A stretch of DNA of 64,000 nt, taken from the NCBI GenBank assembly GCA_000310025.1, contig FN649727.1, positions 2,336,762-2,400,761 on the forward strand, written 5' to 3'. The position numbers were made by a program, and so were the translations under genes. Below are positions 35,201 to 47,053 of the stretch, one piece after another. The DNA comes from Ectocarpus siliculosus. Lineage: Eukaryota > Sar > Phaeophyceae > Ectocarpales > Ectocarpaceae. Under the pieces are notes generated by a model. That model worked only from the letters and a program-made list of their open reading frames with translations. It did not search any database and was not told the DNA's origin. Positions within the stretch are counted from its first letter, which is position 1. Each line of letters opens with the position of its first letter.

Positions 35201-37491
35201 CTGCTGGTGCTGCTGCTGCTGCCGATGCGGTTTCCGTGCCTGCCACGATTGAGGCGCCTGCGTGTGGTAGTGCCTCCGCTCGTTCTGATGATGCTGTGGC
35301 CGCTACTGCCATGGTCGAGGAACCCAGTGTTGCTGCTGGGGCTCCTGCTGATGCAGGTGCCGCGACCGCTACGGCTGAGACATCTGCTTCTGCTGCTGCC
35401 GCTCCTGGGAACGCTGATGTGGTCGTCACGGCAGAAACGGTCGAAACACCTGCTGCTTCTGCTGCTGCCGCCGCTGCGGCTGCTGCCTTCCCGGCTGTAG
35501 AACGCCAGGTGCGGGCTCTCGCGGCCTCGGTTGCTGCTGCAGGAGCGGTCCCAGCTGCGGCAGGGGGGCCGGCAACAGCGGGGCCGGTTGAAAGCGTGGC
35601 GGGGGCTGGAGGAGTGGACATGCAACGGTTACTGGTGGTGAGATTTTTTGCGTCGTGCGGGGTGGGGGCGGACGTTTGCACGGACACTGTTGAGCAACTT
35701 TTTTGACAGTCTCACGTTAAGGTGCCTCTCAAGTTTTGAAGTATTTGGTTTGGAATGCAAGGCAATGGTTGTTTGTTCCCTCTCGCCCTCAAGCCCCCTT
35801 CCAGCTCTCCGGTTTATGCGACGTTGTCACTGACGGAACAGTTCGATACTTGTACGCCGCAAACACGTTCAAAATCGATGCCCTACCTACCTATAAACCC
35901 GCCTCCTGCTCGCGCTGTTGTTTATTGCCTGGCACTGAGACTCACGCTCGCATACTCCGAATGCAATCGGCAGATGGTACAGGGGCTGCAAGAAGACATG
36001 CAAGGTGTGAAGACACAGCTCAAGAGGCGCCGCAGCAGCGGCGCCAACGAGGAAGTCGGCCGCGCCAGGCATCGTAGAGCGCGTCGGAGCTCGAAGGGCT
36101 CGCCGCCATCGTCGTCATCCCGAGCACGCCACGAGAAACGCGGCCGGTCGGCTTCCCCGCCCTCCGCTACCGACTCGGACCACAGCGACCACTCGTCCTC
36201 GGGCGGGTGGTTCAGCTCCGGCGACGAAGGGCGAAGGCGCGGCGGGGGCAAGGGGGGCGGCAACAGCAAGGGTTATCGGGATGCACACCACCACCATCGC
36301 AGATCCTCCGCACCGGCCAGGCGTAATCATGCCGCGGAGCAGGGGTACTACCCGTACGCCGCGCCCGCTGGCGCCTACCCTTACGCGGCGCCACCGCTAC
36401 CGCCGGGATACTTCCACTACCCCAGAGGGCCTCCTCTTCAGGGCGGCGCGGTGCCGGGCTACCCATCTATGTACCCCGGGCTGGTCTACGGCCAAGGTCA
36501 AGGCCGGCCTGACGGCAGCGGAAGGGGCCCCGTCGAGTGGGAAGGAGGAGGAGGGCAGCACCGTTTCGAGCGGCACCGGCACCGGCGAAGCGAGTCGGAG
36601 CACAGCCAGCAGCGGGACCACCGCTTGTTGAGCGATGATGGGGCTAGGGGGAGGTCGGCCTCATCGCCGGTCAAGGACGACGAGGATGACGTCAACAACC
36701 CCAGAGCCGCTGCCACTGCCGGTCCGCGTGCTGCCGACCTTCCGGACCCCGCTGTTGCCGAGGAGCAAGCGGCAACAACAGCAGCAACAGCAGAGTCGTC
36801 CGAGAGATGCAAGGCGGGCGACGGCGGCGCCGAAAGCGACGGAGGAAGCAGGGCGGCGGCGGCGGCGGCGGCCGCCGGGCACCAGAAGAGCGCCTCGTCT
36901 CGCGCGCGCGGCGGGCGAGGGGGCGAGAGGCGTTCCCGACGCAAGGATGGCTCGGGGGACGGTGGGCGTGCCGCAGGAGGAGCCTCGCGCCGGCACGGCG
37001 ACGGGAGCTATGGCCTGCACGAAGGCAGCGGCTACCGCGGCGCCGGTGGCGCCGCCGAGCAGCAGGGCGGCTTCGGGTACCCGTTGGGTGTCGCGCCGCC
37101 GGGCGGCCTCGTGGATCCGCGGTTTGCGCCTCCGGCGGCACCGATGGGTCGCGGAGGCTACCCGGCGGCCTCTTCTCCCTACATGATACCGCCGTCACAC
37201 CCTCCTCGTGGCGTGTACCATGAGCACTACGGCGAGGCCACGGGCTGGGCGGCGGGCGGGGCCCACCACCCTTACCATGCCCCTGTTCACCCTCCGCCAC
37301 CCCACCACAGACTCTACGAGGGAGGCAATGTGTCCCGCAGGCGCAGGACACGCTCGCCTGCGGCCGAGTCCGTCGAGGGAGAGAGGGAAGGCGGCGGGGG
37401 CGACGACAGTGGTGGCAGCGCTAGAGCGGAGCGGGGCAAGGGAAGTAGGAGCAGGAGCGGGAGCTGGGAAAGCGAGCACGGGGCGACATAG
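23265..37491 (+). CDS. Giant PHD-finger nuclear protein with three novel repeat modules
   Basis: Eleven exons join in phase: 23265-24053, 24520-25944, 26489-29164, 29407-29929, 30156-30517, 30716-31171, 31383-33779, 34207-34389, 34554-34616, 34759-35637 and 35974-37491, about 3,756 residues. Two C4HC3-type zinc fingers sit at about 52-98 (TCHACTTA, CQGCEKTFHWTC, WRCKDC) and 191-235 (ICPVCKKG, CSVC, HAGC, WVCRDC); PHD fingers usually read histone tails. Next come a polyproline region (exon 2), an RS/SR-rich stretch (about 869-960), and three copies of an unrecognised module at about 1594-1670, 1890-1966 and 2037-2122, with core RYHLV-x-FEPWEGGP. Glu-rich linkers, an AQAA(L/K)(E/D) hexapeptide array (about 2565-2750), an Ala-rich exon and a basic, Gly/Tyr/Pro-rich tail follow. 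A chromatin-associated scaffold is inferred. Most junctions are phase 0, so phase alone would not expose a wrong join; exon 34554-34616 is the least sure. It could be two genes. Confidence 0.65.
32850..33395 (+). repeat. 18-base coding minisatellite (hexapeptide AQAA-x-x)
   Basis: About 30 degenerate copies of an 18-base unit related to GCTCAAGCTGCCAAGGAA encode AQAAKE, AQAALE or AQAAKD in the 31383-33779 exon. Array length is always a multiple of six residues in frame. It should form a long Ala-rich helix; the charge alternates between acidic and basic at fixed positions. Strand slippage is the likely origin. Confidence 0.9.
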
Positions 37492-39858
37492 TCGACTAGC
37501 GGCCTGTTGAGGGTGCTTTTGGTTCTTTTGAGGAGCCCGTCGTGACATGCGTTGTGTGTTGCAAGACACGTGCGCGCCGGTTGGTGGAAGAGTGTGTGTG
37601 GGAGGGGAGACGGAAAGCGAGCCTGGTTTGCAGGGATTCACCTACTACCCATGCGACGAAGCGACAAGAGGGCGATAGATGACAACTGGTGTCCGTCGTG
37701 CGCGCTGCAAAAGGCACGATCAGGCAGATACGTCAAAGCCGTAGTGTTTGGAGTAAGTTGTAGTTGTGACAAGGTGCACTAGGACCAGCCGTTTTTTACC
37801 GCTCTCCGTGTCGATGAGCATCTACCTGCTCGTTTTCGAGCGGTCTTGTACCTCGTTGCTCGATTCCTGACGCAGATACAATACAACAGTAGAAAAGTCG
37901 GCATGAACGAAAAGAGTCCTTGATACCACCTCGGTTCTGTGAATTTTGCGGTCGACAGTTGTCGGGAATTTTTTTTCTGGGTCGTTTTGGGGTTCATACC
38001 GTAGAAGTGTTTGGTCCACACTGTGCTCGGGTAATTTTGTTGTTTGTTGTTTGTTTTTGTAGGCTCGGTGTATCGTGCTCTCGTTCGCGCCACTCGTCAA
38101 AGTGTACTCTCGTCCGAATCCTTTTTTCTACGAAGTGATCGGTAGATGGGAACGGATTTGTTCGCCTTTGACGTTGGGCAATGTTTTTTTTTTTCTCATG
38201 TATGTTGAGGGCGTACACCATCGCGGTCTGTGTCGCGGGAGGGTTTAGACTGAAAATCGGGGTTGACGGATCGGTGTGATTCCATCATACGTTTGTGTGT
38301 TGCTTGTGGTGATGTGCTTCAAGTCACGCATGTTGGTCGGCTCTCCCGTCGCCGGCAGGCGATTTCTCAAGCTGTCGGTAGCGACAGCGGCTTGAGCTCG
38401 CTCGCGAGGATTCTTGGTAATTGGCAAGTTGGACTTGATGGCGGTATTGACTGGTTTTAGATCTGGCGCCCGAGCTGGGGGTCTGGCGGGGGTGGTTCGA
38501 TGTCTTGCGTACGTGTCTTGGTGGTGGGTTCTCTTCTTGAAAGTCTCGTCACCCAGCTTGAGCTCCAGTCGAAAAATTGTTGGTCGCGAAAGAAAGGTAG
38601 ATTGAGTCTCACGTACAACAAGTGTTATTTACGCGGGAGACTTGCGTTTCTCGTTTTTTTCAGTTTTTTTGTCGCATGCGGATAGGTAGGTACGCGGGCA
38701 CACGTTTCTTTTTTGTGCTGGTTTTGTCCGCTCTGACTGTGTTTCACATGGAAGGTTTTGCAACCACCCGTCGTGCTTGAGAGATCCGTCACAGGACACT
38801 CAACGACTTTTGCCTGATCGTGTCGATCAGGCCGCTTCTGCGACAAACAAATCGATTCCCCGGAAATGGTTCACCACAAGGCGTGTGACTGTAATTTTTG
38901 TTTCGCTTGCAGAGCGAACAGTGTGATGACGGCAGGCATTTTTTTCGACGCATGCTCTCGGCTGCACTTCCGTCAAGAGGATTGTTTACACATGTCACCC
39001 CATTGTGCTTTCGGCCGATCAATGCAGGTCATTCGCGTTTACCGGCTACTGGGTAAAGAACTCTCTTTTTTACACAAGAACTGCACACACACGTGGGTCG
39101 AATAATCAGTGCCAAGAGAGCGCCAAAATGTCGCCACGCGTTCTGTTACACTTGCTCCCGCCGCACCCACCTCTACTCAACCACTCCGCAATACTTGAGC
39201 GAAGGCCTTGTTCTGCACAATAATTCACGTGACCCCCAAAGTATACCGTGGCGCAGCAGTTATCACCCAAGCAACGAAGTATCGGTCAGCGTTTAGGAAC
39301 TTGGTTCACTCGCCCGCGCATCGAAACACCGCATTAATATTGAACATGAAACAAGAGCACATCAATCAACTTCATTTACGCATTCGCACCATGTACACCG
39401 GAATATTTCAGCACCCGAAAGGAAGACCATCACTTGCCAACCCCTCGGGACACAACTCCTCCATGCTGTGATGTGATGCTCTCATTATTTACGGCTATAT
39501 ATAGGAAAGACCCGCTAAAGTACACCCTGACCAACACGACACATGGCACAGATTTACCGAGACGACAAGAGAGAAGGCAGACAAAGAAAACAGCATACCA
39601 CACGTTACAAACGAGAACAGCAACATGCCTGACGTTACACCGGATGGTTGTGCGCTCTTTCCAAGGGACTCGCAAAAAAGGCTGAAAGCGAGCGATCCGA
39701 CGACGATGAACACTCGACGACGACCCTCCTACGAGCCTCCTCACAAAACCATCCAACCCCGACACGGCCGCGCAGAGGAAACGCCGTTGGCTGCCATAAA
39801 AACGATACCTCCGTCAAGTACCACGATCTTACATGTGGGAACAAACACGGTTCTCCTT
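37492..39858. other. Convergent spacer between the PHD and BRCT genes
   Basis: About 2.4 kb between two stop codons, T-rich on the plus strand (37.9-38.7 kb) and A/C-rich near 39.3-39.8 kb. That switch matches two facing 3' untranslated regions. No splice-supported coding exon is visible. Confidence 0.5.
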
Positions 39859-40723
39859 CTAATACGGGAGGAAATAAATGGTACTGTCGTTAAAGGCGTA
39901 GTGGTTGGCCTTCGTCATGTGCTCCTTGGGCAGTAAGAGAACGCGGCCCCCGAGCACATCATCGTCCAACTCTTCCTCTTCCTCCCCTTTCTCTCCGCCG
40001 GGAGCAACCAAGATCTTGGGACCGTCGCCACGCTTCATCGGGGTCACCGTCACCTTCACCTTCCCCCCCGCCTCCCGCCGAAACGAAACAACGCGTGCCA
40101 CCGCCGGAGGAACGTCGGCGGCGGTTCCACCAGCCGCCGCCGCCCGCGACCCGCCCCCAGTCCCCGCGTCCGCCCCACCGCCGTTGCTGGACATCGCCGC
40201 TCTCTTGTCCTCACGGAGAAACACATAGTCCCCAGCGACGTACCTCTTGCCGCCCGACAGGTGCACGTAGAAGGGGTCTGCCTCACCCGATGTGCCTACG
40301 TCCCCTTTGGCTGCACCTCGACCGCCCTTGCCGCGCCTAGCCCGTTGACGACCCTTGCCCTTCTTGTCTCTGCTGCCGCCTCCACCGCCAGCGCCACTCC
40401 CACTCCCACCGCCACCGCCACCGCCACCGCCACCGCCACCGCCGCTACCGCCAAGTGGAAACCACGGACACGTTCCGGCGTTCGGGAGCAGCAGCCGGCC
40501 GTGGATAATGCACTGGGTGGCCCACTCCAGGCTCCCCGCGGGCGTGCCCATTACTTCGGCGGCCTCCTCCACCGCCGCCGTCGACGCCGAGGCCGAACCA
40601 CCGTCGGCGCTCTTAGGACCGATCACGCAGAAAACCTGGCCATCCTTGACCAGCTTCAGGGCGCCCTCGAGGGTGCACTGGCCCGCCTCCGTCCCCGGGC
40701 TCGCCGCCCCGGCGTTCTTCCTA

Positions 40724-40755
<32 letters not shown>

Positions 40756-43700
40756 CTCGTGCAGTACTATCGCGGTGGCGCCCGCAACGGTCAAGGAGAA
40801 CACCCAGTTATCCACGGCGTTCTTCCCGCCGTCCAGCCCGTCCCCGCAAAAGATTATGTTCTTGCCCTGGAACGGCCGGCCTCGAGCCGACCCGACGGGA
40901 GGCATGAGCAACCCACGGTCTCCGAGCGCCGACCGTCCCAGCGGCAATATATACCCCAGAGGAGGGATGACGGTCGCCACGCTGGAGCACGCGCCCACCC
41001 AGGAGGGGTGCACGATGGGCATCCCCGCAGCCAGCGCGAGCTGGAACTTGTGGGTACGGTCGCTGTCCGGGGTAGCCACCGTTATCATCCGGCGCAGCGG
41101 GGGGGTGGGCTTGTCGCCGTTGGGCATGCCCCCCACTTCGGCTCCTATTTTAGGGTCCCTGCCGCCTGCCACGCTCTGCCTGACTTCCTCGAGTATCCAG
41201 CTTAGCCAGCCGTCATCGTCGGAAACCTTGCCGCCGGCGACCTTGACCACCTTCCCCCCCAGCTTCGTAACGCTGGCCTCGAGCTCGCTCCGCATTTCGC
41301 CCCGAAGGCCCGTGAGGACAACACCCAGCCCGGAGAAAGGGCCTACGTTGATCCGGCGACTCGACGACCGAACACCGGGGGTCGCAGTCAGCGATCGCTG
41401 TATTTTTTTTCTAGCAACGCTGCCGCCGCCGCCGCCGCTGCCGCCGCCTGGTGCGCTTGACGAAGAATTGGGAGGCGAGCGTGCGACCTTCCTCTTTGGG
41501 GTTCCGTTTGCCAAGCCTCCGGTGACTTCGCCGTTGCCATTGCTGGCTCCGCCGCCGCCGCCGCCGCCGCTACTGCTGCCACCGCTGGTCCTAGCAGAGC
41601 CATGTGCTGGTCTTGGGGCCGACCTGCTACCCTGCGGGCGCTTGCTGCCACTCTCACGCGCGCGCACCTCTTCCTGTCCCGTAATCGCGGCATCTCTCGG
41701 AGCCCCTGCGGATCCACCGCCCGTATCCCTACCACCCGCGGATACATCCGCCGTCGCCGGCGCACCAGCAGTTGCGGAACTCCCGCCGCCAGCCTTGCGA
41801 CTTCCTACCTCTGCCATGTTGATCGCAGACGCTAGCTCAAACTGCGGTTGAGTCGGGGCATCGTCCATGTCATAGTCTCTGTCGCCGTCCGAATTGTCCT
41901 CACCTCCCATCTCTAGGCCCTGCTCGCTGCCCTCGCCGCCACCACGAGGCTTCCTGGACGACCGCTTCGCGACGCCGACCCTCCCCCGCTTCGTCGCAGG
42001 GCCAGGCGCCGCGTCGTCTCCTTCGGGGTTGGTAGGGGGGCGTCCTCGCCCGCGCTTGCTGCCTTCTTGTCCTCGGGGCGCGGTTTCACGGCTACCGGCT
42101 TGTTTCTGCCCAGCGGGTTTCCCAGCCGAAGACTTCTTTGCGGAGGGCGGAGACGGGACGCCTCTGCGCCCGCCCGCCCGGCCTGGCAGGCTCATGGCCT
42201 CGACTGGGGGCGCGTCCGGCGGTGTCATGTCCCCTGAATCCGTCCGCTGGACCTTTTGCCTCCGCACCCTGTGCAGCCCCAAGCTCCACTCGACGAAGGG
42301 CCCGTTGTCGTCCCTGCCATCGACGTCAGCTTTGCCCCCCCCGTTCTCGACCGGAGGCTCCGCGGCACCACCCACGGGGGGATCTGCTTGTTTAGGGACG
42401 GACTCGAGGACGTGCTCGAGGACAGACTGCCTGGAATAGAACATGTCGACGCCCAGCCTGCCGGTCTTCTTCGTGGCGCCAGACTTGAGGTAGACACACC
42501 CATCCACGACCCCGTTCCCGTACGCCCAGTGCCACCCATCTTCCTGGAGCTTCGGCCAGTCGTCCCGCCACTTCTGCACCCAATCCACCGCACCTTGCGA
42601 CCGCCCTCGAGCAGCAGGCTTGTCGCAACCAGCGGGCTCGCCGCTCTTCTGTCCCCCGTCGCCGGTCTGGCCGCTTCCTTTCCTCCTGCCGTGACCGGCT
42701 CGCCGTTTCGTGGAAGCAGTTTGGGCGGCCTCCCCGGTGCCGGAGCCCGGCTTGGTTCCCGCAGCGTTCGGCGGCAGCTCCTGTGGCGCCGGCCCCTCGG
42801 CCGTCTGCCGCCCACCAGCTTGGGCACTCCCTCGCCCGTTGCCGCGGCTATTCCTTTGCATGGTGGCGGGACGGGCGGCGGGCGCGGCACCGCAGGGAGC
42901 ACCAGCAGGCGAGGCAGCAGAGTCGACGTTGGCCTCCGCGCTCGAGCCCGCGATGCCCCCCCCCCCGTCGCTGCTCTTGCCGCGCCGAGGTCTAGCCTTG
43001 ACGGGGCCGTCGGCACTCCGCCGCCCGCCACCACTACCAGTACCGCCGTCACCGGGGCAGCTATCGTCCACACGCTCAGCCGTCGCTCCAACGCTGCTTG
43101 TGGGCGGGGGTGCCTCTACTGCCGCTGCCGCTGCCGCTGCCGCTTTGGCCTCCGCCTTAAGAAACGCCTCGTAACGGGAGAGGGCCGGCTGGTCGCAGCG
43201 CACGTGCTGGACGACTTCCTCCTCGGAGACCAGGAAATCCAACCCGTACCTCCCGTTCCTCCCCTTCTTGCCGGGCAACAGATAAAACCACGTATGGAGA
43301 CCCTTGCCGAGAACGCACTTCCAGCCCTCGACGTCAAGAAACGAAATCATGGCCTTGTACGTCAGCCACTCAGGGGACTTCACGCCGCCGTCAGCAGCCG
43401 CAACGAGACCTTTGTCACCCGCCGCCCCGATATTCGCTCGCCCGTCGACCTCAGACGACTTGTCCGCATCGGCACCTTCCCCTCTCCTTGCACGTTTCTC
43501 CCTATTCTTCATTTCCTCGTCTCCCTCTCCCACAACCTCTTTTTCATCCTTGTCCCCCTTGCCCACTGCCTTTGCCTCCTCTTCCCCTCCGTCTTGGTGC
43601 CCCCGCCCCCCCTCCTCTTCCTCTTGCTCCTCCTCCTCGTTCTCCTCCTCCTCCTCCTTCTCTTCATCCTCCGCCGAAACAGGGGTGGTGTCCTTCCGGA

Positions 43701-46215
43701 TGGCCGCCATCGCTCTCTCCGTCCGAAGCTCCTGCGTGGTCATCACCACCTGGTCGTCGTCGTCGTCATCGTCGTCATCAGTATGCAAGTCCCGCACGTC
43801 GACACCGACAGACTCCTCCTCCTCCTCCTCCTCCTCCTCCTCCCTAACCTTCTCCTCGCAAGCCGCAGCAGCAACCCTCCGCGGGGGCCCTAGGTTGTCG
43901 GCGGGGTTCGGGGCCTTTGCCTTGTTCTTCCCCTTGCCGCGATTGGCGCCAGTGCTCTTCTTGGAGGCCCGGCGACGATCGGACTGCTGCGACATCGTGG
44001 GCCGACCGACCACTCCCCCACCGCCGTCACTACTTTCGTCGTCACTATTCATGTCGAAAATGTTTGGTTCCCGCTGGTTCGTGACCCCCAGAGACCTGCA
44101 CAAGGAGGAGAGCCAAAGGAGACGTTTGGGAAACGCGGAACGGGGTGGAATGGTGGGGTCAGAAGCGAGATTTTTGAAGTACAAACTTCGACCGCTCCGG
44201 CTGCAAGCATGCTTTGGAATTCAGGAGGCATATAAGTACAGTTGTCGAAAACAGATACTGTTGTAGAAAAGAGGCAGGCAGTGCAGCGGCGCTTGAAATT
44301 GACTATCGAAGTGAGCTAAACTACAGCATTGAAACAATCCTTCCCGCACGGATCGCGAAAGTGACTTCGAGTATGTGAATCGGCGTACGTGTTATTGTAG
44401 CCGCAAAGTGTACAATACGAAGCCACGGGGTTCAAGACTTACGAGTAGGGCACACCGAAAAGTCATTCGCAGGCCCCCCAAAAAATCGAAAACGGTGGAT
44501 CGACCAAGCTATGTACTTCACTGCTGATGATGTTTCGCAAAATCTCCCTTGACAAAACAAAAACCGCTTTGTCCTCACCTCGGCAACGCTCGCTTCTTCG
44601 AACTCGATAATGATGCCGAGGCGCCCATGTAGGCGCCAGGTGTGCGAGAACCGGAAGCTCCCTTTCGCCCCACAGCGCCGCCGCCGCTTCCGCCGCCTTC
44701 CCCCTCTGCAATTTGCGAGCTCACCCTCATCCGTTTGCGTTTGCCGGACGTGGATGCTCCACCGCCGTTGGATGCCGGAGGGAGCTCCTCCCCGCCGTCG
44801 CCTGTGCCCTGCTTCAGCTCCTCCCTACCCTGCCCGGTGGCCGCTGCGCCAGCTATCTCGTCGTCCAGCAAACGGTCGAACTCGTTCTTCTCCTGCGAGC
44901 AGCCCTTCCTGATCTGCGAAAAATCGTCGGCCTTGAATTCCTGCGAGTCTACCGTCGTTCCTCCGATGCCTGTCAAAAAAATATCTCCGTCCTCGTCTTC
45001 GTCATCCCCGTCATCATCCATCTCGGCGGTAGCACCGGCACGGGCAGCAGCGCCCACCACGCGACGCTCCTCCGGCACCCCGATAGCGAGAATGTTCTGC
45101 GATGCCGATCCTTCCCGAGCGTCGAGGGCGGCGGCGAGTCCGTTGTCATCGTCCTGCGAAGCGGAAGCCCTCGGCAGAGGCGCGTTTCCACCGACCTTGG
45201 TGCGTATCCAGCCGCCACGGCCAGCGATGGCCTTGGCCGGCGATGGCTTCTTGGGGGGCGCTTGCTTCACCGGGGCGGCGGCTGCAAGCGTCGAAGCACC
45301 AGCGCCCTTCCCCTTCGTTGCATGCTCACGCCGCACACTCTTCTTACTCTTCGGCGGTTTCGCTTGGGGCTCGCCTGTTGCTGATGCTGCTGGTGCACCA
45401 ACGCTGAGCTCTTTGTCCAGCCAGCCTTCGGGCAGGGGATGCGGCGAAGACGACGACGACAAGGGGAGAGCGGCTCGGGCCCGGGCCGCCTTCGCCGACG
45501 GCTCCGCCGAGCTCAGGAAGCCGGAGCTCGTCCCTGCTTCGTTGTCTCCCGCCGCCGCCCCGTGCCCACCAGCAGCCCCCCCGCCGCCGCCGCCCGCCAG
45601 CAGCAGCACGCCGCTGCCACGGCCGGCTCTGCGCAGCGGGGAAGGCGTCCTACGCCGGTCCGCCGCACACGCCACCAAGGCACGACCGGCTGCTTGAGGG
45701 ACTGGCGATACCGCCTGCTGCTTCGGCTGGGGGGCGGGATCGATTGTCAGCGCCGCTTCATCCTCTGCCATTGCTCCCAACGACGCGGGGTTGCGCGACA
45801 TGGTATCCTCCAAATCCTGCTCCTGGTTGTCGAGGGCGGCGGTGGGTGGGGGGGCTGGGGCGTCGGGGCTATCAACCTGTGTCGGCTGCGTTGGCTCACA
45901 TTGCTCGTTTTCCTCTCCTCCCGCACCCCCTCCGCCGCCAGCACCACCGCCCGCGGCACCACGTGATGCACTGGCTGACTCTTCTTCGAAAGCAACGTTC
46001 ATGGCGCGCGCAGCCGCGTTGCTCTCGGCGGTTGCGCCACCAGCTGCGTCCAGGTCAGTGTCCTGCGCCGCGATTTGAGTGTCGCCTTGGTCGTCCTCAG
46101 ACTCGTTTCCGCTGTCTCCGCCCTCCGTCACAGTGTCGTCATCATCCCCGTCATCACAAGTTTCTTGCTCTAGCTGAGTGCCCTCGCTTCTCCACTCCTC
46201 CTCCTCCTCCGCCAT
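39859..46215 (-). CDS. Tandem-BRCT DNA-damage mediator-like protein (53BP1/Crb2-like)
   Basis: Two exons, 46215-44579 and 44095-39859, join in phase (split Arg codon) to give 1,957 residues. The first exon is acidic and holds about ten SQ/TQ sites (EGTQL, DTQI, PTQPTQV, ASQD, ASQN, DSQE, FSQI, CSQE, SSQI), an SQ/TQ cluster of the kind phosphorylated by ATM/ATR kinases. Exon 2 has two GW-containing modules (about 790-845 and 1048-1108), poly-Glu and basic linkers, then BRCT 1 (about 1460-1590: VVLTGLRGEM, KLGGKVV, IVHPSWVGAC) and BRCT 2 (about 1617-1760: GKNIIFCGDGL, LEWATQCIIHGRLL). A poly-Gly linker leads to a BAH-like end (about 1820-1957: KRYVAGDYVFL, ARVVSFRRE, ending TIYFLPY). In animals and yeasts, such proteins recruit repair and checkpoint factors at chromatin breaks. 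That role is inferred from architecture. It converges with the PHD gene. Confidence 0.75.
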
Positions 46216-47053
46216 CGTGCGCGGATTTTGAAATGTGTGACATCATGTGCGCCGACCGATCGTTTGGGGGGGGCATTGTTGTACGACCCCCCCTCCCGCC
46301 CCGTACACTAATCTGCTCCTGGTCGCGTGCTCCCCCAATATGTACCGCTGTCCCTCTGCACGTGTCGCTGCCTCTCGCTCCTTGCCATCTCTCGTTTAGC
46401 TCTGGCTGGCTCTTGCTTTCAACGATGAGGTACTCAGGGGAAACACTCGCAGCTGGCGGGATGTTCCTGGCATTGATAGTGCAGGTGATGCTTGGCTTTG
46501 GTGTATTTTGTCCTCTTCTCGAAGACTGCCTGTTTTCGGTCTAAACATGGCGTTGTGCAGATGAGGTTGAGTCCGCCTCGTGCATGCTCCTCCCCAATCC
46601 TAAGCGTCGACCGAGTTGTCCGAGTACCGAGTACTCCTCAAGATGACAACGGCAGCACACCATCGACAAACCCCTTCGGGCTCCGCCACTGCTGCCGTTC
46701 CTCGTTTTGGCGGCCCATTTTATACCTGGAAACCGGGCTATTACTGCTGTAGTGCCAGTTGTGCCTGCCATACACAATGACCATGAGCAGACACCGCGGG
46801 AAGACCTGCTACACTGCTGTAGTCGTAGCGTTTGCGACACACCGCACCCATGTTTGTATGCATGTTTGCACCTCATGGCTCGTTACTGCAGCAGCTTTTC
46901 GCACGTGGCCCACCGAACGCCATGAGTCTGGTTCGTCTTGCATGTCGGAGTACAGCAGTAGCCCATACATATGAGGAAGGAGCGCATCATGACACAACGG
47001 TACGGTCGGTACACACTCGAAGAAAGAGAGCGAGAGATGCCCACAATGGTTGA
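46216..47053. promoter_or_regulatory. Divergent spacer, BRCT gene / DUF3172 gene
   Basis: 838 bases between two start codons must contain both promoters. Three ACAGCAGT/ACTGCTGT octamers cluster here (46743, 46813, 46952). A short frame opening at 46425 (MRYSGETL) has a possible donor but does not fit the phase of either gene. No TATA box is obvious. Confidence 0.4.

Noticed and set aside
40261-43893. Long plus-strand open frames opposite the BRCT gene
   Set aside because: They are poly-Pro/poly-Ser shadows of the Gly- and Glu-rich BRCT protein frame; the minus frame alone has recognisable domains.
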